Assembly (NCBI GenBank): GCA_964291275.2
Contig: OZ219799.1
Coordinates: forward strand, 62,001 to 126,000
Reading direction: 5' to 3'
DNA length: 64,000 bases
Source: Bin80 sp964291275
Lineage (GTDB): Bacteria > Bacteroidota > Rhodothermia > Rhodothermales > Bin80
Shown: in pieces, positions 45,990 through 54,061 of the stretch
Numbering within the stretch: the stretch's first letter is position 1
How the letters are laid out: every line of letters begins with the position of its first letter
Notes under the pieces: generated by a model
Databases searched by the model: none
What the model was told of the DNA's origin: nothing
What the model saw: the letters and a program-made list of their open reading frames with translations, nothing else
Program-made: the position numbers and the translations under genes

Positions 45990-47110
45990 CAGACAACACA
46001 AAGCCCGTCACGTACGGTTTGCAGGAGAGTAGATGGAATGCCTGTAACCCGATGTCTTCCAAAAGCCCGCCTCGAGGGGTAATTGCGTCGAAGCTGGCGG
46101 AATATTCGGGCTACCTGATCATCAGGCGTGTTGAGCAGCATCCGCATTCGAGCATCATCTGCCCGGATATCATACAAACACCGGACCAGGGTATCAAGCC
46201 AGTTGGAACTGGGCTCGGGGTCGGCTGAAATTGGAGGTGGCAGATCCTGCTGCAGTACTTGCTCAAAATCCCAGGTTGACTGGATTCCAAAGTAGTCTGT
46301 GACTGCCTTATAGAGCATTACCGTTCCTTGAATCTTTCCGTCTACTGAATGACCGGCAATATGGGGAGTCCCCAGTGTAACTTTTCGCAATAATCCCAGG
46401 TCAGGAGTGGGTTCGTTTTCCCATACATCAAGAACCGTAGCGCCAATCCTACCGGTATCAAGTACTTTGCTCAGTACAGCGTTGTCAATTACCGACCCCC
46501 TTGAAGTGTTCAGGAGCCATACTCCTGGCTTCATGGATTGGAGTGCAGATTTCTCGATGAGGTGGTAAGTATCCGATGACTTAGGTACGTGCAGCGTGAT
46601 AATGTCTGACTCGCCCAGTATGGTTTCCAGGTCTACGAACCCCGAGTGGCCGGCATTTGCGAGCGGGGGATCGTTTTTCAGGATGTGAAGACCAAAAGCA
46701 GGTGCTCGCACTGCAAGCCTACCACCTATATTACCACAGCCCACGATCCCCAGCGTGAGCCCCGCAAGCGGACGCATCTGAAGAGCACTCAATCGAATGA
46801 GTGCAGACAGGACATACTCAACAACCGAGTCCGCATTTGATCCTGCTGCGTGCGTGAACTGAATACCTCGTTCACGTAAGTATGCCCGATCAATATGATC
46901 AAAACCGGCGGTTGCAGACCCTACAAACCGTACCCGACTCTGCGAAAGCAGGGACTGATCAACTCGGGTTACGCTTCTGACCAGCAGCACGTCGGCATTA
47001 GCACAAACCTTATCAGTTATTGATTCAGCATCCAGTACACGTACATGCCCTGTAGATGCAAAAGCTTGGCTAACGTGCGGAATATTTTCATCTGCAACCG
47101 TCAAAAACAT
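45983..47110 (-). CDS. pdxB: Erythronate-4-phosphate dehydrogenase
   Basis: A 375-residue NAD-dependent D-2-hydroxyacid dehydrogenase of the PdxB type, step two of the DXP-dependent B6 pathway. The N-terminus, FLTVADENIPH, is PdxB-like. GIVGCGNIGGRLA binds NAD, LLNTSRGSVID carries the catalytic Arg, and GTPHIAGHSVDGKIQGT the catalytic His. The C-terminal 90 residues match the PdxB dimerisation domain in position. Confidence 0.92.
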   Translation of the reverse strand: MFLTVADENIPHVSQAFASTGHVRVLDAESITDKVCANADVLLVRSVTRVDQSLLSQSRVRFVGSATAGFDHIDRAYLRERGIQFTHAAGSNADSVVEYVLSALIRLSALQMRPLAGLTLGIVGCGNIGGRLAVRAPAFGLHILKNDPPLANAGHSGFVDLETILGESDIITLHVPKSSDTYHLIEKSALQSMKPGVWLLNTSRGSVIDNAVLSKVLDTGRIGATVLDVWENEPTPDLGLLRKVTLGTPHIAGHSVDGKIQGTVMLYKAVTDYFGIQSTWDFEQVLQQDLPPPISADPEPSSNWLDTLVRCLYDIRADDARMRMLLNTPDDQVARIFRQLRRNYPSRRAFGRHRVTGIPSTLLQTVRDGLCVVCQ

Positions 47111-47216
47111 GCATCTAACTATGAAAAATTACGTAGTACGGCGACCTGCCGTGTAATTCACACCCGTGCCTAAGCTTGGTATCAGGGTAGTCATGGCGGT
47201 TTATTTGCATAGGTGA

Positions 47217-47888
47217 ATGAACATGTATATAGCTAGCAAAGCTTGTTGTTGGTGCTTGTTGTTGGTGCTTGTAGCGGCGTTTTTGCTGCCTGAGAGAATG
47301 GTTTTTGCACCGCCTTCCAGCGGAAATGTTTGTGTTTCCGGTGAGTCACCCTCACCGTTCTCCATACCTTCGTATGAGGAAACACGCGCCGCGCTTCTGA
47401 ATCCTTGGCGCATTAGGCCTGTCCATTCCGGGAATATTGATGTAGGAACCATGTGGTTAGCTCGGGCAATGTTTTCGGAGAGCAAGAGGCGTGACGAGCA
47501 GGAACTGGTTGGTTGGGTAGTGCGGAATCGAGTTGAATCTGAGCATCGCGGTTGCAATTCCTACAGGGGTTGTGTACTGGATCCATTTCAATTTAGTGCT
47601 TTCATTGAAGGTCGTCCTATAGCGAGCTACTACACTGGTTTGGATTTGAGTCCGAGATCATTGAGAATACCTGGTTGGGAAAAGACCTTAGCACTGGCCT
47701 ACCACATCCGGCATGCTGATGATCGATTGCGTCCGTTCCCCCGTACCGTTCTCCATTTTTACAGCGAACAATCCTTGGTGGACCCCGAGATTCTTCCTGA
47801 GTGGGCAGCGGATTGGATTCCGATAATACCTGCGCGTGATATCCAATTGGACGAGAAGCGATTTCGCTTTTACTCTGGTATCCCGTAG
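47217..47888 (+). CDS. SleB-like cell wall hydrolase, exported
   Basis: A 223-residue protein with an N-terminal hydrophobic signal or anchor (CCWCLLLVLVAAFLLP). The C-terminal 150 residues resemble the hydrolase_2/SleB fold: MWLARAMFSESKRRDEQELVGWVVRNRVES is followed by a Cys-containing loop and DPFQFSAF. The Glu in MFSES is the likely catalytic residue. It would cut peptidoglycan glycan strands. Assignment is by pattern only. Confidence 0.65.
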   Translation: MNMYIASKACCWCLLLVLVAAFLLPERMVFAPPSSGNVCVSGESPSPFSIPSYEETRAALLNPWRIRPVHSGNIDVGTMWLARAMFSESKRRDEQELVGWVVRNRVESEHRGCNSYRGCVLDPFQFSAFIEGRPIASYYTGLDLSPRSLRIPGWEKTLALAYHIRHADDRLRPFPRTVLHFYSEQSLVDPEILPEWAADWIPIIPARDIQLDEKRFRFYSGIP

Positions 47889-47924
47889 GGACTCTGTGGA
47901 CTTCCAACCCTCCTGTTTGGGCCT

Positions 47925-48070
47925 TCATCTTTTCCTGTGAGAGGCTTACCTCTGGATACCCTCGGGATATAATCAAGTCCTCCGAGATAGAAGTAATTGC
48001 ATTGGTAAACCGCTGTTCATTGCGGAATACTCGACACCGGACTTGCCCAACTTTGCCAATCGTAGTGCTA
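47925..48070 (-). pseudogene. ISL3 transposase C-terminal relic
   Basis: On the minus strand about 45 codons match the end of the intact ISL3 transposase: VRCRVFRNEQRFTNAI against VRCRGFRNTKRLANAI, and the DNA string CCGAGATAGAAGTAA is shared. The reading frame is degraded at the junction and no full terminal repeat is visible. It is an old relic. Confidence 0.7.
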
Positions 48071-48307
48071 TCAGTGATGCGTATCTCTTCTGATTCCGTT
48101 TTCGGGAGCAATTTGATGGGGTTATGGACTGCAAATGCTTACTGAGGAGAGGAGTACACCTACAAGGGCAGAATTTATGAAACACTCCCAGAAAAGGGGC
48201 ACACATCCACTGGTTTCTGATTATAATTCCCTGACGTAACCATGTAAATGATGTCTGTTCTCCGCGCCCTTCTGACCAGTGTCCAACCTACGGACGCTGA
48301 ACGCGAG

Positions 48308-48329
48308 GGAGCCTCGAGTTAGAGGCTCC
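48308..48329. terminator. GC-rich hairpin
   Basis: Arms GGAGCCTC and GAGGCTCC with a six-base loop. It stands between the ISL3 relic and the second beta-propeller pair. No T-run follows directly, so it is only a possible terminator. Confidence 0.3.
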
Positions 48330-48379
48330 ACGATCGCAAAGGCTGCTTTTTTAGGGAGAACGGCCAGCCAGTAATTCGA

Positions 48380-48517
48380 ATGGATTGTATCCGTGTCTAT
48401 CGTAAAGGCGAAGGGGGCGAATGCACATGGGAGTGGGGAGGTGCCTGTTTCAAACCTGAGGGAGGTTGCTGTAACGAACAGCCCCCTACCAGTGCTGTAA
48501 TGATTTCATCCGACTGA
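48380..48517 (+). CDS. Possible small Cys-rich peptide
   Basis: A 45-residue open frame starting MDCIRVYRKGEGG with five Cys, including GACFKPEGGCCNE. It lies 37 bp before the beta-propeller gene at 48555. The duplicated unit contains a related sequence at about 49698-49800, but there an early stop and a one-base difference break it. Small Cys-rich or NVEALA-type peptides are known next to beta-propeller genes in Bacteroidota; whether this is one is a guess. No signal peptide is visible in the ORF. Confidence 0.25.
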   Translation: MDCIRVYRKGEGGECTWEWGGACFKPEGGCCNEQPPTSAVMISSD

Positions 48518-48554
48518 ACCCAGCATAGTTTTCAACCAAGCTGACCTTCGCGCA

Positions 48555-49580
48555 ATGAACCGCAATACGCTTCCTATTATCACGATTCTCTTGATTGCCT
48601 GCTCGACACCAGACGTATACGCGCAGGAGATACCACCTCCTCTTCAGTTCGAGCATTTTGAGAGAATTCGCACGATCAAGTTTGATAATCCAGATACGCT
48701 GCTAATAGCTACGATTGAGCACATTGATGTTGATTCAAATGGTCGGTTGCTCATAACCGACTGGCTGGGAAAGCAAACCTTATTGTTTGACTCAACTGGT
48801 ACACTGCTGGCTTCGCTGGATCCATCAACTTGTCACCCGGCGTTTCCTTTTTCTCCTCGTGAGGCTACGTTTGGGAATGATGAATTCATTTTCGTCACAA
48901 ACAGTTCGGCAGGCTATTGGGGCTACCAATTCACGGCCGAAGGAGTATGCCTAGGACGTGCTGATCCCAGTTTCAGCAGCCCTAGATCCTTTGACGTTGG
49001 CCCACATGGGATGATCTACGGTGTGGGTATCGGACCTCCGACAAAGAGAATGTTGACACGCATGAACTCCGCTGGAAAAGTACTTGCGGAATTTCCATTG
49101 CCACCGGTTAAGTTTCCCAACGCCGAATCTCGCTTTGATCAAGGTGGCCTCATTGCTGATGGAACGCATATTTTCTACGCTTCGGCCGGCACTCTTGATA
49201 TACTGAAATTAGATCCGAACGGCACATTGGTAGATAGAATCTCCGAGCGTAATTCATGGTTCCGTACACTCAATAAAGATTTACCGGCTGATTATAGGCA
49301 AGTTTTTTCCGCTTTGAAGGACATTCGGGGTACGACCATATGGAATTTTTTCGAACTTACTGACCAAACCATCATGGCTCAGTACATTGACCGTGATAAT
49401 GGAACCGGATATCAGGTTTTCACCAAGAACGGTGTGCTGATTGCTGAGGAACTCGGCCTGAATACGCTATTCCTTCATGGAGGAAATGGGGTCGTTTACA
49501 CTTTGGTTCAGCCTGACTTGGACAGCCGTGGTGAGTTACCCAATCCAATGCTCGATGTCTATCAGTTTATCTCACCTTAA
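48555..49580 (+). CDS. 6-bladed beta-propeller protein, copy B1
   Basis: A 341-residue exported protein. The N-terminus (TLPIITILLIACSTPDVYAQE) could be read as a lipoprotein signal (LLIAC) or a standard one (YAQE). Blades contain DVDSNGRLLITDW, GNDEFIFVTN and DGTHIFYASAGTLDILKLD. Its paralogue at 49878 is nearly the same, and the last ~350 nt of both genes are identical. Function unknown. Confidence 0.8.
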   Translation: MNRNTLPIITILLIACSTPDVYAQEIPPPLQFEHFERIRTIKFDNPDTLLIATIEHIDVDSNGRLLITDWLGKQTLLFDSTGTLLASLDPSTCHPAFPFSPREATFGNDEFIFVTNSSAGYWGYQFTAEGVCLGRADPSFSSPRSFDVGPHGMIYGVGIGPPTKRMLTRMNSAGKVLAEFPLPPVKFPNAESRFDQGGLIADGTHIFYASAGTLDILKLDPNGTLVDRISERNSWFRTLNKDLPADYRQVFSALKDIRGTTIWNFFELTDQTIMAQYIDRDNGTGYQVFTKNGVLIAEELGLNTLFLHGGNGVVYTLVQPDLDSRGELPNPMLDVYQFISP

Positions 49581-49877
49581 TTTGGCAATTATGTTACGTT
49601 TAATCGGGTGCTAAACAAGAGGTAGCCCCGCGTTGGAGACACCCCATTCGTGAGGGTTGCTTTTGTAGGGAAAGCGGTCGGCCAGAAATTTGAATGGATT
49701 GCATCCGTGTCTATCGTGAAGACGAAGGGGGCTAATGCACATGGGAGTGGGGAGGAGTACCTGTACAAACCTGAGGGAGGCTACCGTAATAAATCGTATC
49801 CTGCCGATGCTGTGTATGGAAAATGGTTTCATCCGACTGAACCCAGTATAGTTTTCAACCAAGCTGACCTTCGCAAA

Positions 49878-50894
49878 ATGAACCGCATCACGCTTCTCGT
49901 TATCACGATTCTCTCGATTGCCTCCTCTACACTAGACATATTCGCACAGGAGATACCACCTTTCCAGTTCAAGCATTTTGAGAGAATTCGCACGATCAAG
50001 TTTGATAATCCAGATACGCTGCTAATAGCTACGATTGAGCACATTGATGTTGATTCAAATGGTAGGTTGCTCATAACCGACTGGCGGGGAAAGCAAACCT
50101 TATTGTTTGATTCAGCTGGTACACTGCAAGCTTCGCTGGATCCATCAACTTGTCATCCGGCGTTTCCTTTTTCTACTCGTGCTGCTAAGTTTGGGAACGA
50201 TGAATTCATTTTCCTCAAAAACAATTCGGCGGGCTATTGGGGCTACCAATTCACGGCCGAAGGAGCATGCCTGGGACGTGCTGATCCCAGTTTCAGGAGC
50301 CCTAGATTCTTTGACATTGATCCAGACGGGATGATCTACGGTGTGCGAAATCGGTCAAAGAGAACATTGATACGCATGAACTCCGCTGGAAAAGTACTTG
50401 CGGAATTCCCATTGCCACCGGTTAAGTTTCCCAACGCCGAATCTCGCTTTGCTCAGGGTGGCCTCATTGCTGATGGAACGCATATTTTTTACGCTTCGGC
50501 CGGTACTCTTGATATACTGAAATTAGATCCGAACGGCACACTGGTAGATAGAATCTCCGAGCGTAATTCATGGTTCCGTACACTCAATAAAGATTTACCG
50601 GCTGATTATAGGCAAGTTTTTTCCGCTTTGAAGGACATTCGGGGTACGACCATATGGAATTTTTTCGAACTTACTGACCAAACCATCATGGCTCAGTACA
50701 TTGACCGTGATAATGGAACCGGATATCAGGTTTTCACCAAGAACGGTGTGCTGATTGCTGAGGAACTCGGCCTGAATACGCTATTCCTTCATGGAGGAAA
50801 TGGGGTCGTTTACACTTTGGTTCAGCCTGACTTGGACAGCCGTGGTGAGTTACCCAATCCAATGCTCGATGTCTATCAGTTTATCTCACCTTAA
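49878..50894 (+). CDS. 6-bladed beta-propeller protein, copy B2
   Basis: 338 residues from MNRITLLVITILSIASS, with a signal peptide ending FAQE. The open frame extends back to 49650, but those 76 residues come from the duplicated upstream region, which does not code in the other copy, so they are left out. The lipobox-like Cys of copy B1 is Ser here, which favours a normal signal peptide. Sequence differences from B1 cluster in the first half. Confidence 0.82.
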   Translation: MNRITLLVITILSIASSTLDIFAQEIPPFQFKHFERIRTIKFDNPDTLLIATIEHIDVDSNGRLLITDWRGKQTLLFDSAGTLQASLDPSTCHPAFPFSTRAAKFGNDEFIFLKNNSAGYWGYQFTAEGACLGRADPSFRSPRFFDIDPDGMIYGVRNRSKRTLIRMNSAGKVLAEFPLPPVKFPNAESRFAQGGLIADGTHIFYASAGTLDILKLDPNGTLVDRISERNSWFRTLNKDLPADYRQVFSALKDIRGTTIWNFFELTDQTIMAQYIDRDNGTGYQVFTKNGVLIAEELGLNTLFLHGGNGVVYTLVQPDLDSRGELPNPMLDVYQFISP

Positions 50895-50905
50895 CTCAGG
50901 TAATT

Positions 50906-51316
50906 ATGTCGTCTTCCGTAAAATCTGAAATATCGAAGATTGGTGCCTTAGCTGCACTCTCTCAGTACTCAGGAAGCATTGTTGTCACTCTTGTCCTGCT
51001 CCTCAGTGCCTGCTCCCAGCAAGCACCATCCGAAACCATAACCATTGACAGCTCCGGCGTGCAGATCATAACTAGCACCCCCGCAAATTCCGAGGCGACG
51101 TGCACATTCAGCGAGGAACCCATCTTGGTCATCGGCGATGACGAAGAAGACGACAACCAATTGTTCTCTACGATCCTGGGGATGGGACGTCTGTCAGATG
51201 GATCCGTTGCGGTGGTTGATAACCAGTCTGCCGAAGTTCGCATTTTCGACGCGTCGGGGCACCACCTGCGGTCGATTGGCCAGGGTGGCGAAGCCCCCGG
51301 TGAGTTCACGAGTCAA
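50906..51316 (+). pseudogene. Beta-propeller lipoprotein, N-terminal exon (interrupted gene)
   Basis: 137 codons before the inserted intron. A lipoprotein signal is present (VTLVLLLSACS). Blade motifs follow: RLSDGSVAVVDNQSAEVRIF and the typical GQGGEAPGEFTSQ. The frame then runs into intron sequence and stops at 51364. The matching second part is 57551-58411. Joined, they give about 423 residues, the size of the paralogues at 28732 and 30288. Confidence 0.85.
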
Positions 51317-51351
51317 GTAGCCGGGGGGAATCTCACCCCCCGGCCCTCACA

Positions 51352-51385
51352 GAACCGTGCGTGAGCCTCTCAACTCACACGGCTC
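51352..51385 (-). ncRNA. Group II intron domain V
   Basis: A 34-nucleotide hairpin with the AGC-type base of the stem (GAGCCGT pairing with ACGGTTC) and a bulge, the catalytic centre of group II introns. The stop codon of the intron-encoded protein lies inside it. Confidence 0.85.
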
Positions 51386-52695
51386 CTACCATGCAGCCGT
51401 TCGGAATTGAATAAAGGTGAACCATGAAGAAACTCCCAGTGCACGAACAATCCCGAATCCCGACGAGCACGCTCTATTAACCACGTAAACGCCCGAAGCC
51501 ACCGACCACGGAAACGTTTATATTTCCGCATTAGCCACCGTGTTAGGTGACGGTCAATGCCTTCCAATGGCCGCCTTAATGCTGATTTAAAGAACGCACC
51601 GTAATAATCAATCCATCCACGTACCGTGGCATTGATCTTGCCCGCTATGTACGTAATCGGGTGTGGACTCATTCGAGCCAACCTCCAACCATGGATCGTC
51701 TCTTGTACGGCCTTCATCGCCTTCCGACTTATCGCCGGATTGAACCCAAGAAAATTCCTCCCCCTCCGACTCCGTGTCTTCCGCGGTCGAAACGTATACC
51801 CCAGAAAATCGAACGAAGTGTTTGGAAATGAACCCCGAAAGTATGCCTGCTTGCAGTATACAATCTTGGTTTTCACTGGGTGCAAGGTTAAGTTGCAAGC
51901 CTTAAAGCGTTCCCTCAGCACCTTCCAGAGGTAGCGCGCTTGCTTCTTTGTCGTGCAATGGCACACGATGTCGTCTGCATACCGCTCAAATGGAATGTGC
52001 GAATACCTCCGTTCCATCCATTTATCAAACGCGTAATGCAGAAACAGATTGGCCAGCAGCGGACTGATTACCCCGCCCTGCGGGGTCCCAACATCCCGAG
52101 CCTCTTCCGTCCCGTCTGGATGAATCACCGGTGCCGTCAGCCAACGCTCTATATATAAGAGCACCCACTTCTGATCCGTGTGTAGCCGGACCGCTTTCAT
52201 CAACAGAGCATGGTCTATCGTATCAAAATAAGATTTGATATCCATGTCCAGTACCCAGGCCCGCTTCCAGCATCGCGTTCGCGTCTGCCGGAGTGCGTCA
52301 TGGGCCGATTTGTTCGGTCGGTATCCATAGGAATCGGGATGGAACTCTCGTTCCAGTTCCGGCTCCAAAACCTGCTTCACCACCATCTGTGCCACCCGAT
52401 CCGCAACGGTTGGGATTCCCAAGGGCCGGACGCCTCCGTCCGACTTCGGAATATTTACCCGTCGCACCGGCTGTGGATGATAACTGCCCGATGCCATTCG
52501 ATTCCAGAGCTTGTAGAGATTATCCGCAAGCTTGGCCTCGAAATCTGCGATGGACTGCGCATCGATCCCCGCCCCGCCTTGGTTCGCCTTTACACGCTTC
52601 CACGCCTCCCAAACTTGTCGCTTGGTCACTGGAAACGGCTTTGCGTTTTGCGTTGAAGTCCTCCCTTTCGGTTGCTTCCTCGCGTCCTGCTGCAT
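51370..52695 (-). CDS. ltrA: Group II intron reverse transcriptase/maturase
   Basis: A 441-residue intron-encoded protein. Reverse-transcriptase blocks are visible: RRVNIPKSDGGVRPLGIPT, DSYGYRPNKSAHDAL, LDMDIKSYFDTIDH, GTPQGGVISPLLANLFLH and RYADDIVCHC (catalytic YADD). A maturase X/GIIM domain follows (INATVRGWIDYYGAF). No HNH endonuclease domain is present, as in the shorter bacterial classes. The enzyme helps splicing and reverse-transcribes the intron into DNA targets. The intron is broken by an IS4 element outside this gene, so the protein itself looks intact. Confidence 0.95.
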   Translation of the reverse strand: MQQDARKQPKGRTSTQNAKPFPVTKRQVWEAWKRVKANQGGAGIDAQSIADFEAKLADNLYKLWNRMASGSYHPQPVRRVNIPKSDGGVRPLGIPTVADRVAQMVVKQVLEPELEREFHPDSYGYRPNKSAHDALRQTRTRCWKRAWVLDMDIKSYFDTIDHALLMKAVRLHTDQKWVLLYIERWLTAPVIHPDGTEEARDVGTPQGGVISPLLANLFLHYAFDKWMERRYSHIPFERYADDIVCHCTTKKQARYLWKVLRERFKACNLTLHPVKTKIVYCKQAYFRGSFPNTSFDFLGYTFRPRKTRSRRGRNFLGFNPAISRKAMKAVQETIHGWRLARMSPHPITYIAGKINATVRGWIDYYGAFFKSALRRPLEGIDRHLTRWLMRKYKRFRGRWLRAFTWLIERARRDSGLFVHWEFLHGSPLFNSERLHGRSRVS

Positions 52696-53127
52696 GGTTC
52701 ACCCCCTTCGCTCCTCTCCCGTTACAGGAGTCTCATCACTACTACGAGGTGATCCGCCCGTGTGGAGTGCCTTGGTACTCAATGGCTTACAGGTACTGCC
52801 TGCTTGCCACGCTCCCTTCTCATCACTCCGACACGTTCCCACGTTCCGTATAAGGGCCCAAGTCGCATTCTCGCCACGTTTATGCCGGAGGCCGGTTGGC
52901 CAGTAAGCAGGTCCCCGCCAACCTCGTCCCGGGATCAGGAGAATACCCCGGTTTTGACCATCTTCTAAGGACTTTCGACACGTCATCCGTGATTCACTTG
53001 CGTTCGACTCTACGACTCTCACCTGACAGGTTCCTACACCTGCCTTTTCCCAGCACGCTCACCACCACACCTCTTTAGTGCAGCAGCTGTGGGCGGTTTG
53101 CAACCTCCGCCTGCACGGCGATTGCGG

Positions 53128-53138
53128 GGGGCCGTCCC
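53128..53138 (+). repeat. Target duplication of the IS4 element, left copy
   Basis: GGGGCCGTCCC directly before the left end at 53139. The same 11 bases lie at 57494-57504. The G/C runs leave the exact edge uncertain (9-11 bp all fit). Confidence 0.75.
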
Positions 53139-53146
53139 CATAAGCG

Positions 53147-53789
53147 TTAACTTGTTTTAGTGACAGAAAAATATCGTTCAATTTGATAGTTTCTGAGTCT
53201 GGGTGGCTCTGCCAGCGACTTGGAAATGATAGGCCAATGCTGAATCATTTCCTTCAAGGCGTAGTGTGGCTCAATTGCCCGCACAACTTGATTCAGTGCA
53301 AACTTAAAGTCTCTCCATGCACTTCGTCTGCACTGGATAGCCCCAGGGGGAAAATGTCCGTGCATGTCGGATGATTTTTTCGGTCAACAGTGCAACCATT
53401 AGCTTCCCGTAGAGCCACGCCTGTGAACTTTCCTCATCTAATTTCGGCAGATGTCCCAGTTGGGCCAATGATTTGAATCGTTTGAAGACCAGTTCCACCT
53501 GCCAGCGTAATCGATACCATTCCAGGATATCGTTCTCCGAAAATTCATCGACCGGGAAGGTCGTAAACAGGATAACATAGCGCGCATAACGTAAGGTTTC
53601 ATCTCGTGGTCGATGCCCCTTGCGCTTTGCCGTCTTTAAGATCCGATTCTCTGCCTCTTGGATGGCTTCGTCTGCTTTGCGCAATGCACAAATACGTCCT
53701 TGGATTGGGGGAAAGGTTTTGATGAATACCGTCCAGACCCCCGCCTTCCCTGCCTGTTTGATCGATTCCACGGAGGCTAATAAATCAAA
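53147..53789 (-). pseudogene. IS4 transposase, C-terminal part
   Basis: This part carries the IS4 signature Y-x2-R-x3-E-x6-K (YRLRWQVELVFKRFK) with the catalytic Glu. It joins the N-terminal part through the duplicated TTTGATTT target site (QSFDL then LASVESIKQAG). A frameshift near 53340-53350, in the run TTTTCCCCCTGGGG, ends the first frame at 53304; the other frame continues RRSAWRDFKFALNQ to a stop inside the terminal repeat at 53147. The gene is therefore broken twice. Confidence 0.85.
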
Positions 53790-53856
53790 GGGAATTATAT
53801 ACGATAGTACCCATGAAATTTCCCAGATTTCCCGGGAACGATTCATACTGATTTTT

Positions 53857-54045
53857 TCAGGGCTTGATCTTGTGGGGAGGCGTGGACAGGATCACACGCG
53901 CAAGCTCATCCGGCGTCGCCGGGATACTACCCTGCAAGTTCATGATGTCGTTCTTCACTGGACGACCGCGTGGCTTCTTGGTATACTTCTTGGTCCTGAC
54001 GATGGGTTTCGAGCGCTTGGGTGGCTTCATGGTGGGGAAGTTCAT
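53857..54045 (-). CDS. Small AT-hook-like basic protein (IS cargo)
   Basis: 62 residues. The N-terminal half is very basic and contains KKPRGRPVKN, which fits the RGRP core of AT-hook DNA-minor-groove binders. The C-terminal half (GSIPATPDELARVILSTPP) looks like a short helix region. It lies 16 bp after the methyltransferase gene and inside the IS ends. Similar small proteins are, from memory, seen beside ISXO2/IS1595 transposases; that link needs a search. It may help transposition or control cargo expression. Confidence 0.6.
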   Translation of the reverse strand: MNFPTMKPPKRSKPIVRTKKYTKKPRGRPVKNDIMNLQGSIPATPDELARVILSTPPHKIKP

Positions 54046-54061
54046 TCTAGGAAAATCCTAA

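Noticed and set aside
49650..49877. 76-residue N-terminal extension of beta-propeller copy B2
   Set aside because: A signal peptide begins at 49878 and the matching region of copy B1 is interrupted by stops in this frame.
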